Below are positions 7,240 to 16,451 of a stretch of 64,000 nt of DNA, piece by piece. Under the pieces are notes generated by a model. The model searched no databases. It saw nothing but the letters and a program-made list of their open reading frames with translations, and was not told the DNA's origin. Each line of letters begins with the position of its first letter. Position 1 is the stretch's first letter. Origin of the DNA: Microbacterium kyungheense (lineage in GTDB: Bacteria; Actinomycetota; Actinomycetes; Actinomycetales; Microbacteriaceae); NCBI RefSeq assembly GCF_006783905.1, contig NZ_VFPE01000001.1:558001-622000 (forward strand), in the 5' to 3' direction. Made by a program: the position numbers and the translations under genes.

Positions 7240-9043
7240 CTCCCGCGGTGTCCCGCTCGAGGACTACATGCTCGACGACCGGAGCAGCTACGTGAAGCTG
7301 CCGACGATCCCGCTCCCGCAGGGCAGCCGGGTGATCGTCGGCGACGATGCGTGGCGGGCTGCGATGGACATCGCCTCGGCGGCGACCGGTCACCCGCTCA
7401 TCGCGGTGGACGTCTACCCGGGCGCGGATGTCGCGGCGATCGTCGCGCGCATCGGCGAGGTGCTGCCCGAGGCGGAGGTCATCGACGTCGAAGAGGCGGC
7501 GGCGGCCGACCCTGAGGCCATCGAGGCGCTCATCGCCCGGAACCTCACCGACGACCGGGTCTTCGGTGTCATGAGCCACTTCACGGTCGACGAGTTCTAC
7601 GACGCCGCCCGCCTGTCCAGCCTGCAGGAGCGCGTGGACGAGCGGAGCCGGGCGACGGTCCTCGTCGGCTGGGGCGCCGATCTGGCGGCCCGCCGTCGCG
7701 CCGACGCCCTGGTGCTCGTCGACATGGCGCGGTGGGAGATCCAGCAGCGCATGCGCGCGGGCGCCTCGAACTGGCGAGCGCACAACGGCGACCTCGACGT
7801 GCTGCGCAAGTACAAGCGCGGCTTCTTCGTCGAGTGGCGCACGGCCGACCGTCACAAGCGGACGCTGCTCGACCGGCTGGACCTGCTCGTCGACGGCAAC
7901 GCGGCACAGGACGAGGCGGGCGCCGTGCGCGGTGAGGACCTCCGAGCCGCACTCGCCGCCGCGACCGCCACGCCGTTCCGGGTGGTCCCGTTCTTCGACC
8001 CCGGGGTCTGGGGCGGGCAGTGGATGAAGAACACGCTCGACCTCGATCCGGCCGAGCACAACTACGCCTGGTGCTTCGACTGCGTGCCCGAGGAGAACTC
8101 GCTCCTGCTCGAGGCCGATGGACGCGTCGTCGAGATCCCCGCGATGGACCTCGTGCTCAGCCGCCCCCGCGAGCTCCTCGGCGCCCGCACGTTCGCCCGC
8201 TTCGGTGCGGAGTTCCCGATCCGCTTCGACTTCCTCGACACGATGGGCGGCGGCAACCTCTCGCTGCAGGTGCATCCGCTCACGGAGTACATCCGCGACA
8301 CCTTCGGCATGGCGTACACGCAGGACGAGAGCTACTACATGCTCGACGCCGCCGACGACGCCGTCGTCTACCTCGGGGTGAAGACCGGGGTCGATCCCGA
8401 TCAGATGATCGCAGACCTGCGCGCGGCGACCGACGGCGAGCATCCCTTCGACGCCGAGAAGTACGTCAACGTGTTCCCCGCCAAGAAGCACGACCACTTC
8501 CTGATCCCGGCGGGCACGGTGCACTGCTCCGGTGAGAACTCCATGGTCCTGGAGATCTCGGCGACGCCGTTCATCTTCACCTTCAAGCTCTGGGACTGGG
8601 GGAGGGTGGGCCTGGACGGTGTGCCGCGCCCGGTTCACATCGATCACGGCGAGCAGAACATCCAGTGGGAGCGCGACACCGAGTGGGTGGAGCGCAACCT
8701 CGTCGGCCAGGTCGAGGAGCTCCGTCGCGAGCCCGGTCTCGTCGAGGAGCGGACCGGGCTTCACGAGCTGGAGTTCATCGAGGTCCGCCGTCACTGGTTC
8801 GAGGACGAGGCCGCCCACGACACGGAGGGGACGGTCAACGTGCTCAACCTGGTCGAGGGCGACGAGGTCGAGATCGTGAGCCCCACCGGCGCTTTCGCCC
8901 CGTACGCGATCCACTACGCCGAGACGTTCATCGTCCCGGCGGCCGTGGGTCCGTACGTCGTCCGCCGGTCGCCGAATTCCCGGAGCGAGCGCTTCGCGAC
9001 AGTGAAGGCCTACGTGCGGGGAACGCGCTCCACCGACAGCTGA
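7229..9043 (+). CDS. Class I phosphomannose-isomerase-like protein with a long N-terminal domain
   Basis: A 604-residue protein, much longer than a plain class I isomerase (about 390). Residues about 256-600 are the cupin-type isomerase: GVWGGQWMK near 258, NLSLQVHPLTEYI near 344 with the zinc-ligand Gln-x-His pair, and HDHFLIPAGTVHCSGENS near 418 with a ligand Glu/His set. Residues 1-255 contain alternating beta/alpha segments (HPLIAVDVYPGADVAA, RATVLVGWGADLAARRRADA, LVDMARWEIQQRM) that look nucleoside-kinase-like but lack a GxxxxGK[ST] loop. The 11-base overlap with the ROK kinase suggests sequential steps: the kinase makes a sugar 6-phosphate which this isomerises to a ketose phosphate. 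The N-domain role is unknown. Confidence 0.82.
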   Translation: MTVDSRGVPLEDYMLDDRSSYVKLPTIPLPQGSRVIVGDDAWRAAMDIASAATGHPLIAVDVYPGADVAAIVARIGEVLPEAEVIDVEEAAAADPEAIEALIARNLTDDRVFGVMSHFTVDEFYDAARLSSLQERVDERSRATVLVGWGADLAARRRADALVLVDMARWEIQQRMRAGASNWRAHNGDLDVLRKYKRGFFVEWRTADRHKRTLLDRLDLLVDGNAAQDEAGAVRGEDLRAALAAATATPFRVVPFFDPGVWGGQWMKNTLDLDPAEHNYAWCFDCVPEENSLLLEADGRVVEIPAMDLVLSRPRELLGARTFARFGAEFPIRFDFLDTMGGGNLSLQVHPLTEYIRDTFGMAYTQDESYYMLDAADDAVVYLGVKTGVDPDQMIADLRAATDGEHPFDAEKYVNVFPAKKHDHFLIPAGTVHCSGENSMVLEISATPFIFTFKLWDWGRVGLDGVPRPVHIDHGEQNIQWERDTEWVERNLVGQVEELRREPGLVEERTGLHELEFIEVRRHWFEDEAAHDTEGTVNVLNLVEGDEVEIVSPTGAFAPYAIHYAETFIVPAAVGPYVVRRSPNSRSERFATVKAYVRGTRSTDS

Positions 9044-9047
9044 GCAC

Positions 9048-9075
9048 GCCGGGCGGCGTCCCGACGCCGCCCGGC
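9048..9075. terminator. GC-rich hairpin after the isomerase gene
   Basis: 13-base arms GCCGGGCGGCGTC and GACGCCGCCCGGC with a two-base gap, 5 bases after the isomerase stop and before an independent promoter. No T-run follows. Confidence 0.65.
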
Positions 9076-9146
9076 GGCAGCCCTCCGGGCGCGACAACTG
9101 AACAGCATCATCCCGCTGCACCTCGCCGCATCCGACCGTCGAAGCC

Positions 9147-9201
9147 TTGCATCGGCCCATCAGAGTTGATATTTTGGCGGAGCGGTTGGTAACGATACCA
9201 A
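9147..9201 (+). promoter_or_regulatory. Promoter plus LacI-type operator 3 for the ABC importer operon
   Basis: TTGCAT at 9147, a 17-base spacer and TATTTT at 9170 form a plausible sigma-70 promoter. The operator TTGGTAACGATACCAA at 9186-9201 lies just downstream, where a LacI protein would block the polymerase. It is the best-conserved of the three sites. Confidence 0.8.
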
Positions 9202-9222
9202 ACCATGGACAAAGGAGTTCCA

Positions 9223-10497
9223 GTGAAGTCACGACGCATGGTCGGAGCCGGCATCGCCGCACTTACCACCGCCACGCTGCTGCTGACCGGCTGCTCGGGA
9301 GGCGGAGGCGACAGCGATGACGCCGCCGCCACCACGGGCACGCTCGATTTCTACACCGACAAGGCGGCCTGGGAGCCGGACTTCGACGAGCTGAACGAGA
9401 CGAGCAAAGAGGCGGTCGACATCACCCTCAATACGACCGGTTACTCGGATGCCGCACAGTACGACGCGTTCATCAAGCAGTCGTTCCGCACGCAGAAGAG
9501 CCCGGGTCTGTTCACCTGGCACACCGGCGACTCGCTCAAGCAGCTCGTCGACGAGGGCCTGGTCGCCGAGACGACCGACCTGTGGACCAAGGCGATCGAC
9601 GAGGGCTGGGCGACGGAGGACCTCCGCAGCGAGTACACCTTCGACGACAAGCAGTACTGCGTGCCCATGAACATCGCCTACTGGGTCATGTACTACAACA
9701 AGAACATCTTCGAAGAGCAGGGCATCGAAGAGCCCACCACCTGGGACGAGCTCGACGCGGCGGCCACCAAGCTCAAGGCCGCCGGCATCACGCCGTACTA
9801 CCAGACCAGCACGCTGTTCACCTTCCAGTGGTTCCAGCAGCTGGTCGCCGGCACGGACCCGGAGCTCTACAAGGGCCTGTCCACCGGCGACGTCAAGTAC
9901 ACCGACCCCGAGATCGTCGACATCATGAACATCTGGCTCGACGAGCAGGAGAAGGGCTGGTTCAGCGACGCCGGCAGCACGGTCGACCCCGCGGTCGGCC
10001 TGAAGCAGGGCGACTTCGCGATGATCAACTTCGGGTCGTTCTTCAACGGCTCGCTCGACGGCGCCGGCATGGTCTCGGGCGAGGATTACGACATGTTCGT
10101 CATCCCGGCCGTCAACGCCGACCTCGGCACCACGCCGGTGGCGGTCGAGTCGGGTCCCATCTGCGTCGCCGAGAACTCGAAGCAGAAGGACCTGGGCATG
10201 GCGTACTCCGAGTGGTGGATGTCGCCTGACGCGCAGACCGCGTGGAACGCTGCGCGCGGCGACGTGGCCTTCAACCCGAAGGCGACCGTCAACGACCCGA
10301 TGCTCTCGGAGCTCGGCACCACGGTGGCCGACGACAGCCACACCCTGTTCACCCGCTACTTCGAGGCGACGCCCACGCCGATCCTCACCGTCGCGCTCGA
10401 GCAGTTCGGTGCCTTCAACGCCAACCCCGGCGACCCGATGCCGTTCCTCGAGGCCATCCAGGCCGAAGCGGACAAGTACTGGGCCGACCAGGAGTAG
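9223..10497 (+). CDS. ABC sugar transporter, substrate-binding lipoprotein
   Basis: A 424-residue extracellular solute-binding protein (family 1, MalE-like). Start: GTG 9223, six bases after AAAGGAG; the ATG at 9205 sits before that ribosome site, inside the operator flank. The signal peptide ends in the lipobox LLTGC with Cys24 for lipid anchoring. The body has the family pattern SPGLFTWHTGDSLKQLVDEG near 90, PMNIAYWVMYYNKNIFEEQG near 145 and PTTWDELDAAATKLKAAGI. It heads an operon with two permeases and at least one hydrolase; the ATPase must be supplied from elsewhere, as is usual with a shared MsiK-type ATPase in actinobacteria. Confidence 0.93.
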   Translation: MKSRRMVGAGIAALTTATLLLTGCSGGGGDSDDAAATTGTLDFYTDKAAWEPDFDELNETSKEAVDITLNTTGYSDAAQYDAFIKQSFRTQKSPGLFTWHTGDSLKQLVDEGLVAETTDLWTKAIDEGWATEDLRSEYTFDDKQYCVPMNIAYWVMYYNKNIFEEQGIEEPTTWDELDAAATKLKAAGITPYYQTSTLFTFQWFQQLVAGTDPELYKGLSTGDVKYTDPEIVDIMNIWLDEQEKGWFSDAGSTVDPAVGLKQGDFAMINFGSFFNGSLDGAGMVSGEDYDMFVIPAVNADLGTTPVAVESGPICVAENSKQKDLGMAYSEWWMSPDAQTAWNAARGDVAFNPKATVNDPMLSELGTTVADDSHTLFTRYFEATPTPILTVALEQFGAFNANPGDPMPFLEAIQAEADKYWADQE

Positions 10498-10502
10498 ATC
10501 GA

Positions 10503-11450
10503 ATGGCGCTCGCTCAGACGCCCGCACGGGAGCGGGCGGCGGACGGTCTCGACGAGACCTCCCGTCGCCCGCCCCGCCGGGGCCGGAAGACGGCGTACCA
10601 GGGTTCCGCCCGGGGCTTCATCGCCCCGGGCGTGTTCCTGGTGGCCGTCCTCCTCTACCTCCCCCTGCTGTGGACCACGTTCCTCAGCTTCACCGAGTAC
10701 AACGGCCTGGGCGACCCGGACTGGGTCGGCTTCGACAACTACGTCGAGATGTTCGAGGACCCGGCGTTCGTCGGGTCGCTGCTGAACACCCTGCTGTGGG
10801 TGGCCGGCACCCTGCTGGTCCCCGTCGGCGTCGGCCTCGGGATCGCGCTGCTCACCTGGAACCTGCCCGGAGGCATCTGGCTGCGCCTGCCGTTCCTCAT
10901 CCCGTACGCGATCTCGGGCATCGGTGTCGGCGTCATCTGGTCGTTCATCCTGTCGGCGGGCGGCGCGCTGGATCAGGCGCTCGCGGTGTTCGGCATCACC
11001 GATCCGCCACGATGGCTGGTGGACGCGCCCCTGAACACGGTCGTGATGATCTTCGCGGCGTCGTGGCAGGGCGTGGGCGTGAACGCGCTGCTGTTCACGA
11101 TCGGCCTCCAGTCGATCCCCAAGGAGCCGCTGGAGGCGGCCCGCGTCGACGGCGCCACCGGCCTGCGCCTGTTCGGCAGCATCCTGTGGCCCATGCTGCG
11201 TCCGCTCACGGCGGTCGTCGTCGGCCTCTCGATCGTCGCCAGCCTGAAGACCTTCGACATCGTGCTGTCGATGACGAAGGGCGGTCCGGGCCGCGCGTCC
11301 GAGACGCTCGCGCTCACCATGTACCGCGAGACCTTCGTCAACAGCGACTACGGGCTCGGCTCGGCGATCGCGGTCTTCCTCTCCGTCGTCACGCTGATCG
11401 CGTCGATCCTGTACCTGCGCCAGCAGCTCTCCCAGAAGCACGAGATGTGA
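10503..11450 (+). CDS. ABC sugar transporter permease, MalF-like
   Basis: A 315-residue inner-membrane permease with six hydrophobic helices. The ATPase-contact EAA loop is seen as EAARVDGATGLRLFGSILWP near residue 215. The ATG at 10503 is 5 bases after the binding-protein stop, with AGGAG inside that gene's last codons; readings starting at 10242 are out-of-gene extensions. The 42-residue N-terminus is rich in Arg and Pro and likely cytoplasmic. It pairs with the MalG-like permease that follows after one base. Confidence 0.93.
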   Translation: MALAQTPARERAADGLDETSRRPPRRGRKTAYQGSARGFIAPGVFLVAVLLYLPLLWTTFLSFTEYNGLGDPDWVGFDNYVEMFEDPAFVGSLLNTLLWVAGTLLVPVGVGLGIALLTWNLPGGIWLRLPFLIPYAISGIGVGVIWSFILSAGGALDQALAVFGITDPPRWLVDAPLNTVVMIFAASWQGVGVNALLFTIGLQSIPKEPLEAARVDGATGLRLFGSILWPMLRPLTAVVVGLSIVASLKTFDIVLSMTKGGPGRASETLALTMYRETFVNSDYGLGSAIAVFLSVVTLIASILYLRQQLSQKHEM

Positions 11451-11451
11451 C

Positions 11452-12267
11452 ATGTCGAGAATCCTCCGCACCACCGCGCTCGTGATCCTGGGCGTCTTCT
11501 GGCTGCTGCCGGTCTACCTGCTGCTGATCAACGCGAGCAAGTCGCCGCTGACGTTCACGTCGAAGGAGGCGTGGATCCCGTCCGGGGAGTTCGCGCTGTT
11601 CTCGAACATCGCCGAGGCCATGCAGCTCTCGGGGCTCAGCGACAGCATCGTCGCCACGCTCATCTACGCGCTCGTCTCGCCGATCATCGCGGTGCTCGTC
11701 GGCGCGGCCGCGGGCTACGCGATCGTGGCGCTCCGGCTCAAGCGCGGGTTCCTGTGGTTCGTCGTGATCTTCGGCGGCACGGTGTTCCCGCTGCAGATGA
11801 TCCTGCTCCCGCTGTTCGACGCGTACTCGCGCGTCGGGCTGTACGACACCCACGTCGGCATGATCATCGTCTACACCGCGATCTCGATCCCGTTCTCGGC
11901 GTTCGTGATGCGCAACTTCTTCACCGGCGTCGCGCACAGCGTCTTCGAGGCCGCCGTGCTCGACGGGGCGACCACATGGCGGATCTTCGCGCGCGTCTAC
12001 CTGCCGATCGCCTCCAGCGCGCTCGTCGCGATCTTCATCCTGCAGGCGACGTTCATCTGGAACGACCTGCTGCTCGGTCTCACCCTGTCGCAGTCCGACA
12101 ACGTGCGGCCGATCGTGACCACCCTCGCCGGGATGCAGAGCACGTACGGCGGCGCCCAGATCTCGACCGTCCTCGCGGCGGCCGTGCTGGTGTCGTTGCC
12201 GACGGTGATCCTGTTCCTGTTCACCCAGAAGTTCTTCGCCCGCGGCCTGGCCCTCGGTCAGTACTAG
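11452..12267 (+). CDS. ABC sugar transporter permease, MalG-like
   Basis: A 271-residue permease, the second half of the membrane channel. It begins with a helix (ALVILGVFWLLPVYLLLINAS), has the MalG-type large external loop, and carries the EAA loop EAAVLDGATTWRIFARVYLP near residue 164. The stop of the MalF-like gene and this ATG are separated by one base, so translation is coupled. The C-terminal end LALGQY is typical of the family. Confidence 0.93.
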   Translation: MSRILRTTALVILGVFWLLPVYLLLINASKSPLTFTSKEAWIPSGEFALFSNIAEAMQLSGLSDSIVATLIYALVSPIIAVLVGAAAGYAIVALRLKRGFLWFVVIFGGTVFPLQMILLPLFDAYSRVGLYDTHVGMIIVYTAISIPFSAFVMRNFFTGVAHSVFEAAVLDGATTWRIFARVYLPIASSALVAIFILQATFIWNDLLLGLTLSQSDNVRPIVTTLAGMQSTYGGAQISTVLAAAVLVSLPTVILFLFTQKFFARGLALGQY

Positions 12268-12275
12268 GAGTCCGA

Positions 12276-14405
12276 TTGCTGACGCGCACGTCCCCCATCC
12301 CGACCGTGGCCGACCTCGCGGCCGACCCGGTCACCCACCACTATGACGACATGATCGCGCCGTCGGGGCTGACCAATCACCTCGGCACCGTCCGGGTCGA
12401 TCACGACCTCACGTCGGTGAGCGCTGTGCAGTTCCCGCCGGTGTCGCAGGCGCTCGCCACGACGGCGGTGGCGTTCGTCGACGGCCGGATCTTCACGTCC
12501 TACGGCGCCGCGGTCACGCACGAGTGGCGTCCGGACCGCGTGGTGCGCCGTGCGGTCCTGCCGGGTCTCGAGCTGGTGACGACGACGGTGGCGGTGCCGG
12601 GCACGACGGCCGTCGCGATCGATGTGCGTGTGCGCAACACCGGTGGCACGGCACGCTCTGTCGAGTTCATGCTCTCGCTGGCCGCGCGGGTCGTCGCCGG
12701 CGACCAGGCGTGGAACGCCGCGGAGTCACCGGATGCCCGGAACGAGGCATCCGTCGACGGCGAGCGGCTGGTGTTCGTCGACGCCGCCGCGACGGCGTGG
12801 AGCGTGCAGGGCGTCGACGTGCCCGCCACCGCGCGACTCAGCGGCGTCGCCCCGACCTCGGAGCAGTTCTCGGTCGGGGTCGGCGGCATGGGGCGCGGCG
12901 GCGATGTGACGGTCGTGCTCGAGGTCGCCGCCGGCGCGGAAGCGCGCTTCGGCTACGTGAACGCCGTCGGCACGAGCCGTGAGCAGGCGCTCGCCGTGTT
13001 CGAGGCGGTCGCGGGCGACGTGGAAGGGGCGGTCGCGGCATCCGAGCAGTACTGGAATGCGCAGCTGGAAGCCGCCGTGACGCCTGGGAACACCGAGTTC
13101 TCGGGGCATCTGCCGGTGCTCGAGACCGAGTCAGAGGCGCTGCACCGCCTCTACTGGTGGGGCATCCTCGGCGTCATCTACATGCGACGCGACTACGCCG
13201 GCAACGTTCTCAGGCGCAGCTACGACACCTTGATGCCGAACTACTGGGCCACGACGACGTTCATCTGGGACTTCAGCCTGAGCTCCGTGACGCACGCGCT
13301 GCTGGACCCGGCGGCGATGAAGCGTCAGCTCTCGCATTGGATCGCGAGCGACACGCACACCCTGTTCGGCACGTCGTCGCTGACCGGTGGACCGGTGGGC
13401 CAGTGGTATTCGGTGAACGACTACGCCATGACGCGCCTCGTGCGTGACTACGTCCGCTTCACGGGCGACGCCGGCTTCTTCGACGAGCAGCAGACCGACG
13501 GCCGCAGCGTGCTGGACCATCTGCGCTTCTGGGCGCGCGCATGGCAGGGGCTCCGCCGCTCGTCGACCCTCGCGGACTACGGCGAGATCGAGAACCTGCT
13601 GGAGTGCGTCAGCACCTACACGCACGAGGTCGCGAGCTTCAACGCCGCGAACGTGTGGAACCTGCGGGTCACGGCGGACGTGCTGGATGCCCGCGGTGAC
13701 GCGGTGGGCGCCGCCGAGCTGCGCGCCGAGGCGGACGAGCTCGTCGCCGAGGTGCGGAAGCTCTACCTGCCCGGCGAGGGCTTCTTCGCCGCGCGCCAGC
13801 CCGACGGATCCCGTTTGCCGGTGCGCCATTGCTACGACTTCAACATCGTGGGCACCACCATCGCCGGCGATCTCGACGACACCACGCGCGCCGAGATGGT
13901 GGCGTTCTTCCGGCGCGAGCTGCAGACGCCCGAATGGCTGCGGGCGCTCTCGCCGTGGGATCCGGATGCCTCGTACAGCGTGCGGCCTGACCACCAGTGG
14001 AACGGCGCCTACACCGCGTGGCCCGCCGACGCCGCGCGCTCGCTCGTGGCGCTGGGCGAACCGGGAGTCGCACTGGAATGGCTGCCGGGGCTCTCGCGCT
14101 CGGCCAACCAGGGTCCGCCCGCGCAGGCGCACTTCGTCGAAGAGGCGCAGCCGCTCGTCAACGGCGGAGCCCGCAAGGCGCCCCCGCAGCTGCCGTACAT
14201 CAACGACTGGGCGTGCTCGTCGGCGGGGGCGTACGTGGCCCTCGTCATCGAGTCGCTGTTCGGCGCCGTCCCCGGTCTCGACGGGCTCGGCGCGGTCGAG
14301 GGCTGTGTGGCAGAGCTCGACCCGACGGCCGTGCTGCGCGGACTGCGCGTGGGGGAGCGGCTCGTCGACGTGCACGCCGACGGCCGGGTGGTCGACCGCG
14401 CATGA
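12276..14405 (+). CDS. Six-hairpin ((alpha/alpha)6) glycosidase-like protein
   Basis: A 709-residue cytoplasmic protein with no signal peptide. An N-terminal beta-sandwich half (residues about 1-270) precedes an (alpha/alpha)6-barrel-like half with aromatic- and Asp-rich motifs: LYWWGILGVIYMRRDYAGN near 292, YWATTTFIWDFSLSSV near 322, GQWYSVNDYAMTRLVRDYV near 378 and YSVRPDHQWNGAYTAWPADA near 568. The layout resembles glycosidases of the six-hairpin superfamily, but I cannot name the GH family. The start is TTG at 12276, with AGGAG 5 bases upstream, overlapping the permease stop region. Being in the transporter operon, it probably cleaves the imported oligosaccharide. Confidence 0.7.
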   Translation: MLTRTSPIPTVADLAADPVTHHYDDMIAPSGLTNHLGTVRVDHDLTSVSAVQFPPVSQALATTAVAFVDGRIFTSYGAAVTHEWRPDRVVRRAVLPGLELVTTTVAVPGTTAVAIDVRVRNTGGTARSVEFMLSLAARVVAGDQAWNAAESPDARNEASVDGERLVFVDAAATAWSVQGVDVPATARLSGVAPTSEQFSVGVGGMGRGGDVTVVLEVAAGAEARFGYVNAVGTSREQALAVFEAVAGDVEGAVAASEQYWNAQLEAAVTPGNTEFSGHLPVLETESEALHRLYWWGILGVIYMRRDYAGNVLRRSYDTLMPNYWATTTFIWDFSLSSVTHALLDPAAMKRQLSHWIASDTHTLFGTSSLTGGPVGQWYSVNDYAMTRLVRDYVRFTGDAGFFDEQQTDGRSVLDHLRFWARAWQGLRRSSTLADYGEIENLLECVSTYTHEVASFNAANVWNLRVTADVLDARGDAVGAAELRAEADELVAEVRKLYLPGEGFFAARQPDGSRLPVRHCYDFNIVGTTIAGDLDDTTRAEMVAFFRRELQTPEWLRALSPWDPDASYSVRPDHQWNGAYTAWPADAARSLVALGEPGVALEWLPGLSRSANQGPPAQAHFVEEAQPLVNGGARKAPPQLPYINDWACSSAGAYVALVIESLFGAVPGLDGLGAVEGCVAELDPTAVLRGLRVGERLVDVHADGRVVDRA

Positions 14406-15577
14406 CCGGCACGCCCCTTCACGACATCGATCTCGACGATCTCGTGGTGCGGGGCGCCGTCGAGGTCGAGCGGACGCCGCGGGGCCTGAGGCCGCACCGG
14501 CTGCCGGCGTGGGCTCGAGCCCAGGTGCCCGATGCGTTCATGGCGCAGACGTCGGCCGAGAGCGCGGGGGTGCGGCTCGCGTTCCGCACCGCGGCGACGA
14601 CGATCGAGCTCGACGTCTCGGCGCGACAGATGGCGCCGGACGAGGCATCCGTCCTCCCGCCGAGCCGCTACGCGCTCACGACGGCCGGCCGAGTTGTCGC
14701 CGAGGCGCAGGCTGTGGCGGGCACGCGCTACGTCTTCTCGTTCGACGACCCGTCCGGCCGCATCGTCGAAGGGCCGCCGTCGCTGGTGCGCTTCGAGGGC
14801 CTGCCCGCCGTCGAGACCGAGTACGAACTGTGGATGCCGTTCACCAACGCCGTCGAGCTCCTCGCTGCCCGCGCCGACGCTCCCCTCCAGCGCCCGGCTG
14901 AACGGGCTGCGTTCCGCTGGATCCACCACGGCAGCTCGATCAGTCACGGCTATCGCGCCGACGAGACCACGGGGACGTGGCCGGTCGTCGCGGCGCTGGC
15001 CACCGACGTCGCGCTGACGAATCTCGCGTTCTCGGGCAGCGCGATGCTCGACCCCTTCACCGCGCGGACCATCCGCGACGAGCCCGCGGCCGACCTCATC
15101 AGCCTCAAGATCGGCATCAATCTCGTCAACGGCGATGCGATGCGCATGCGCGCGTTCCGTCCGGCGGTCGACGGCTTCCTCGACACGATCCGCGAGGGGC
15201 ATCCGACGACCCCGATCGTCCTGGTCTCGCCGATCCACTGCGAACCGGTCGAGACCGCCGCAGGTCCGACCGTGCAGGATCCGGCGCGGTCGTACGAGTG
15301 GTCGATCGCCGGCGGAACCGAGGCGGACGTCGCCCTCGGCAAGCTGTCGCTGAGCTCGATCCGCGCCGCGCTCGCCGAGATCGTCGAGCGCCGTTCGGCG
15401 GCCGATCCGCACCTGCGCTACCTCGACGGTCTGACCCTGTACGGCGCGGCCGACGCCGCGCGGATGCCGCTGCCTGACAATCTGCACCCGGGACCCGACG
15501 TGCAGCGGCTCATCGGCGATCGCTTCGCCGCGCAGGTGCTGCGGCCGATGCGGAACGGGCATGCCGGACAGCCGTGA
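14402..15577 (+). CDS. SGNH/GDSL hydrolase (SsfX3-like carbohydrate esterase)
   Basis: A 391-residue hydrolase overlapping the previous gene by the ATGA four-base junction. Residues about 1-165 form a beta-sandwich-like N-domain like that of SsfX3-type esterases; the SGNH domain follows. The nucleophile block is HHGSSISHG near residue 177 (a GDS variant), the oxyanion Gly/Asn appear in SLKIGINLVNGDAM near 235, and the catalytic Asp-x-x-His is in DNLHPGPD near 359. No signal peptide, so it acts inside the cell, probably removing acetyl or other acyl groups from the imported sugar. Substrate is inferred from context only. Confidence 0.8.
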   Translation: MTGTPLHDIDLDDLVVRGAVEVERTPRGLRPHRLPAWARAQVPDAFMAQTSAESAGVRLAFRTAATTIELDVSARQMAPDEASVLPPSRYALTTAGRVVAEAQAVAGTRYVFSFDDPSGRIVEGPPSLVRFEGLPAVETEYELWMPFTNAVELLAARADAPLQRPAERAAFRWIHHGSSISHGYRADETTGTWPVVAALATDVALTNLAFSGSAMLDPFTARTIRDEPAADLISLKIGINLVNGDAMRMRAFRPAVDGFLDTIREGHPTTPIVLVSPIHCEPVETAAGPTVQDPARSYEWSIAGGTEADVALGKLSLSSIRAALAEIVERRSAADPHLRYLDGLTLYGAADAARMPLPDNLHPGPDVQRLIGDRFAAQVLRPMRNGHAGQP

Positions 15578-15608
15578 CGGCGCGGGGCTTCACGAGGAAG
15601 GGACAGCG

Positions 15609-16451
15609 ATGGACGGTTCGGAACGCGTGCACGAGGGCAAGGTCGCCCTCGTCACGGGCGGGTCGCAGGGCATCGGCCGCGGCGTCGCGCTGACCATGGC
15701 CCGGCGCGGCGCCGCGGTCGTGGTGCACGGACTCACCGAGGACTACGTCGAAGAGACGGTGGCCATGATCCGTGAGGCGAGCGGCACGGCGACAGGGACG
15801 CACGGGCCGATCGATCACGAGCAGACGAGCGTGGATGCCGTCGCCCTGGCGATCGCGGAGTACGGACGCCTCGACCACCTGGTCACCGCCGCGGGCATCC
15901 AGCGCTACGGCGACGCCGTCGACACGCCCATCGCGACGTGGGACGAGGTCTTCGACGTGAACGTGCGCGGGGTGTTCCTCGCCGCGCGGGCGGCGCTCCC
16001 GCCCATCCGCCGGGCGCGCGGGACCGTGACGGTGATCTCGTCGGTGCAGGCGACGGCGACCCAGACCAACGTCGTGGCGTACACCGCGAGCAAGGGGGCG
16101 CTCAACGCGCTGTGCCGCGCGATGGCCGTCGACGAGGCCGCGCATGGCGTGCGGGTCAATTCGATCGCGCCGGGCTCGGTCGATACGCCGATGCTGCGCA
16201 CCTCGGCCGCGCAGTGGTCGGACGGCACGGACGAGGGCGTCGAGCAGACGATCGCCGAGTGGGGCACGATGCACGCGCTCGGCCGGGTCGCGCGTCCCGA
16301 CGAGGTCGGCGAGGCGGCGTCGTTCCTCGCGAGCGAGGCCGCGAGCTTCATCACCGGATCCGAGCTGCGGGTCGACGGCGGGTTGCTGGCGCGGCTCGCC
16401 GCCACGCTCCCGGCCACGGCCGGCCAGGCAGAACGGAGCGCAGCTCGATGA
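15609..16451 (+). CDS. Short-chain dehydrogenase/reductase (SDR), sugar dehydrogenase or mannonate oxidoreductase candidate
   Basis: A 280-residue classical SDR. The cofactor loop is TGGSQGIG at residues 16-23, the active site has ISSVQA near 142 and Tyr-x-x-x-Lys in AYTASKGALN near 157, and the substrate-loop region RVNSIAPGSVDTPM follows. The ATG at 15609 has GAGGAAGGG upstream; an earlier in-frame ATG at 15561 lacks one. It overlaps the mannonate dehydratase start by ATGA. Two roles fit the context: oxidising a hexose to its lactone ahead of the SMP-30 lactonase, or interconverting fructuronate and mannonate. The sequence cannot choose between them. Confidence 0.85.
   Translation: MDGSERVHEGKVALVTGGSQGIGRGVALTMARRGAAVVVHGLTEDYVEETVAMIREASGTATGTHGPIDHEQTSVDAVALAIAEYGRLDHLVTAAGIQRYGDAVDTPIATWDEVFDVNVRGVFLAARAALPPIRRARGTVTVISSVQATATQTNVVAYTASKGALNALCRAMAVDEAAHGVRVNSIAPGSVDTPMLRTSAAQWSDGTDEGVEQTIAEWGTMHALGRVARPDEVGEAASFLASEAASFITGSELRVDGGLLARLAATLPATAGQAERSAAR

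Noticed and set aside
7151..9262. A 703-residue - strand frame over the isomerase gene
   Set aside because: Antisense shadow with no domain, and it reads across the terminator at 9048 and the LacI operator.
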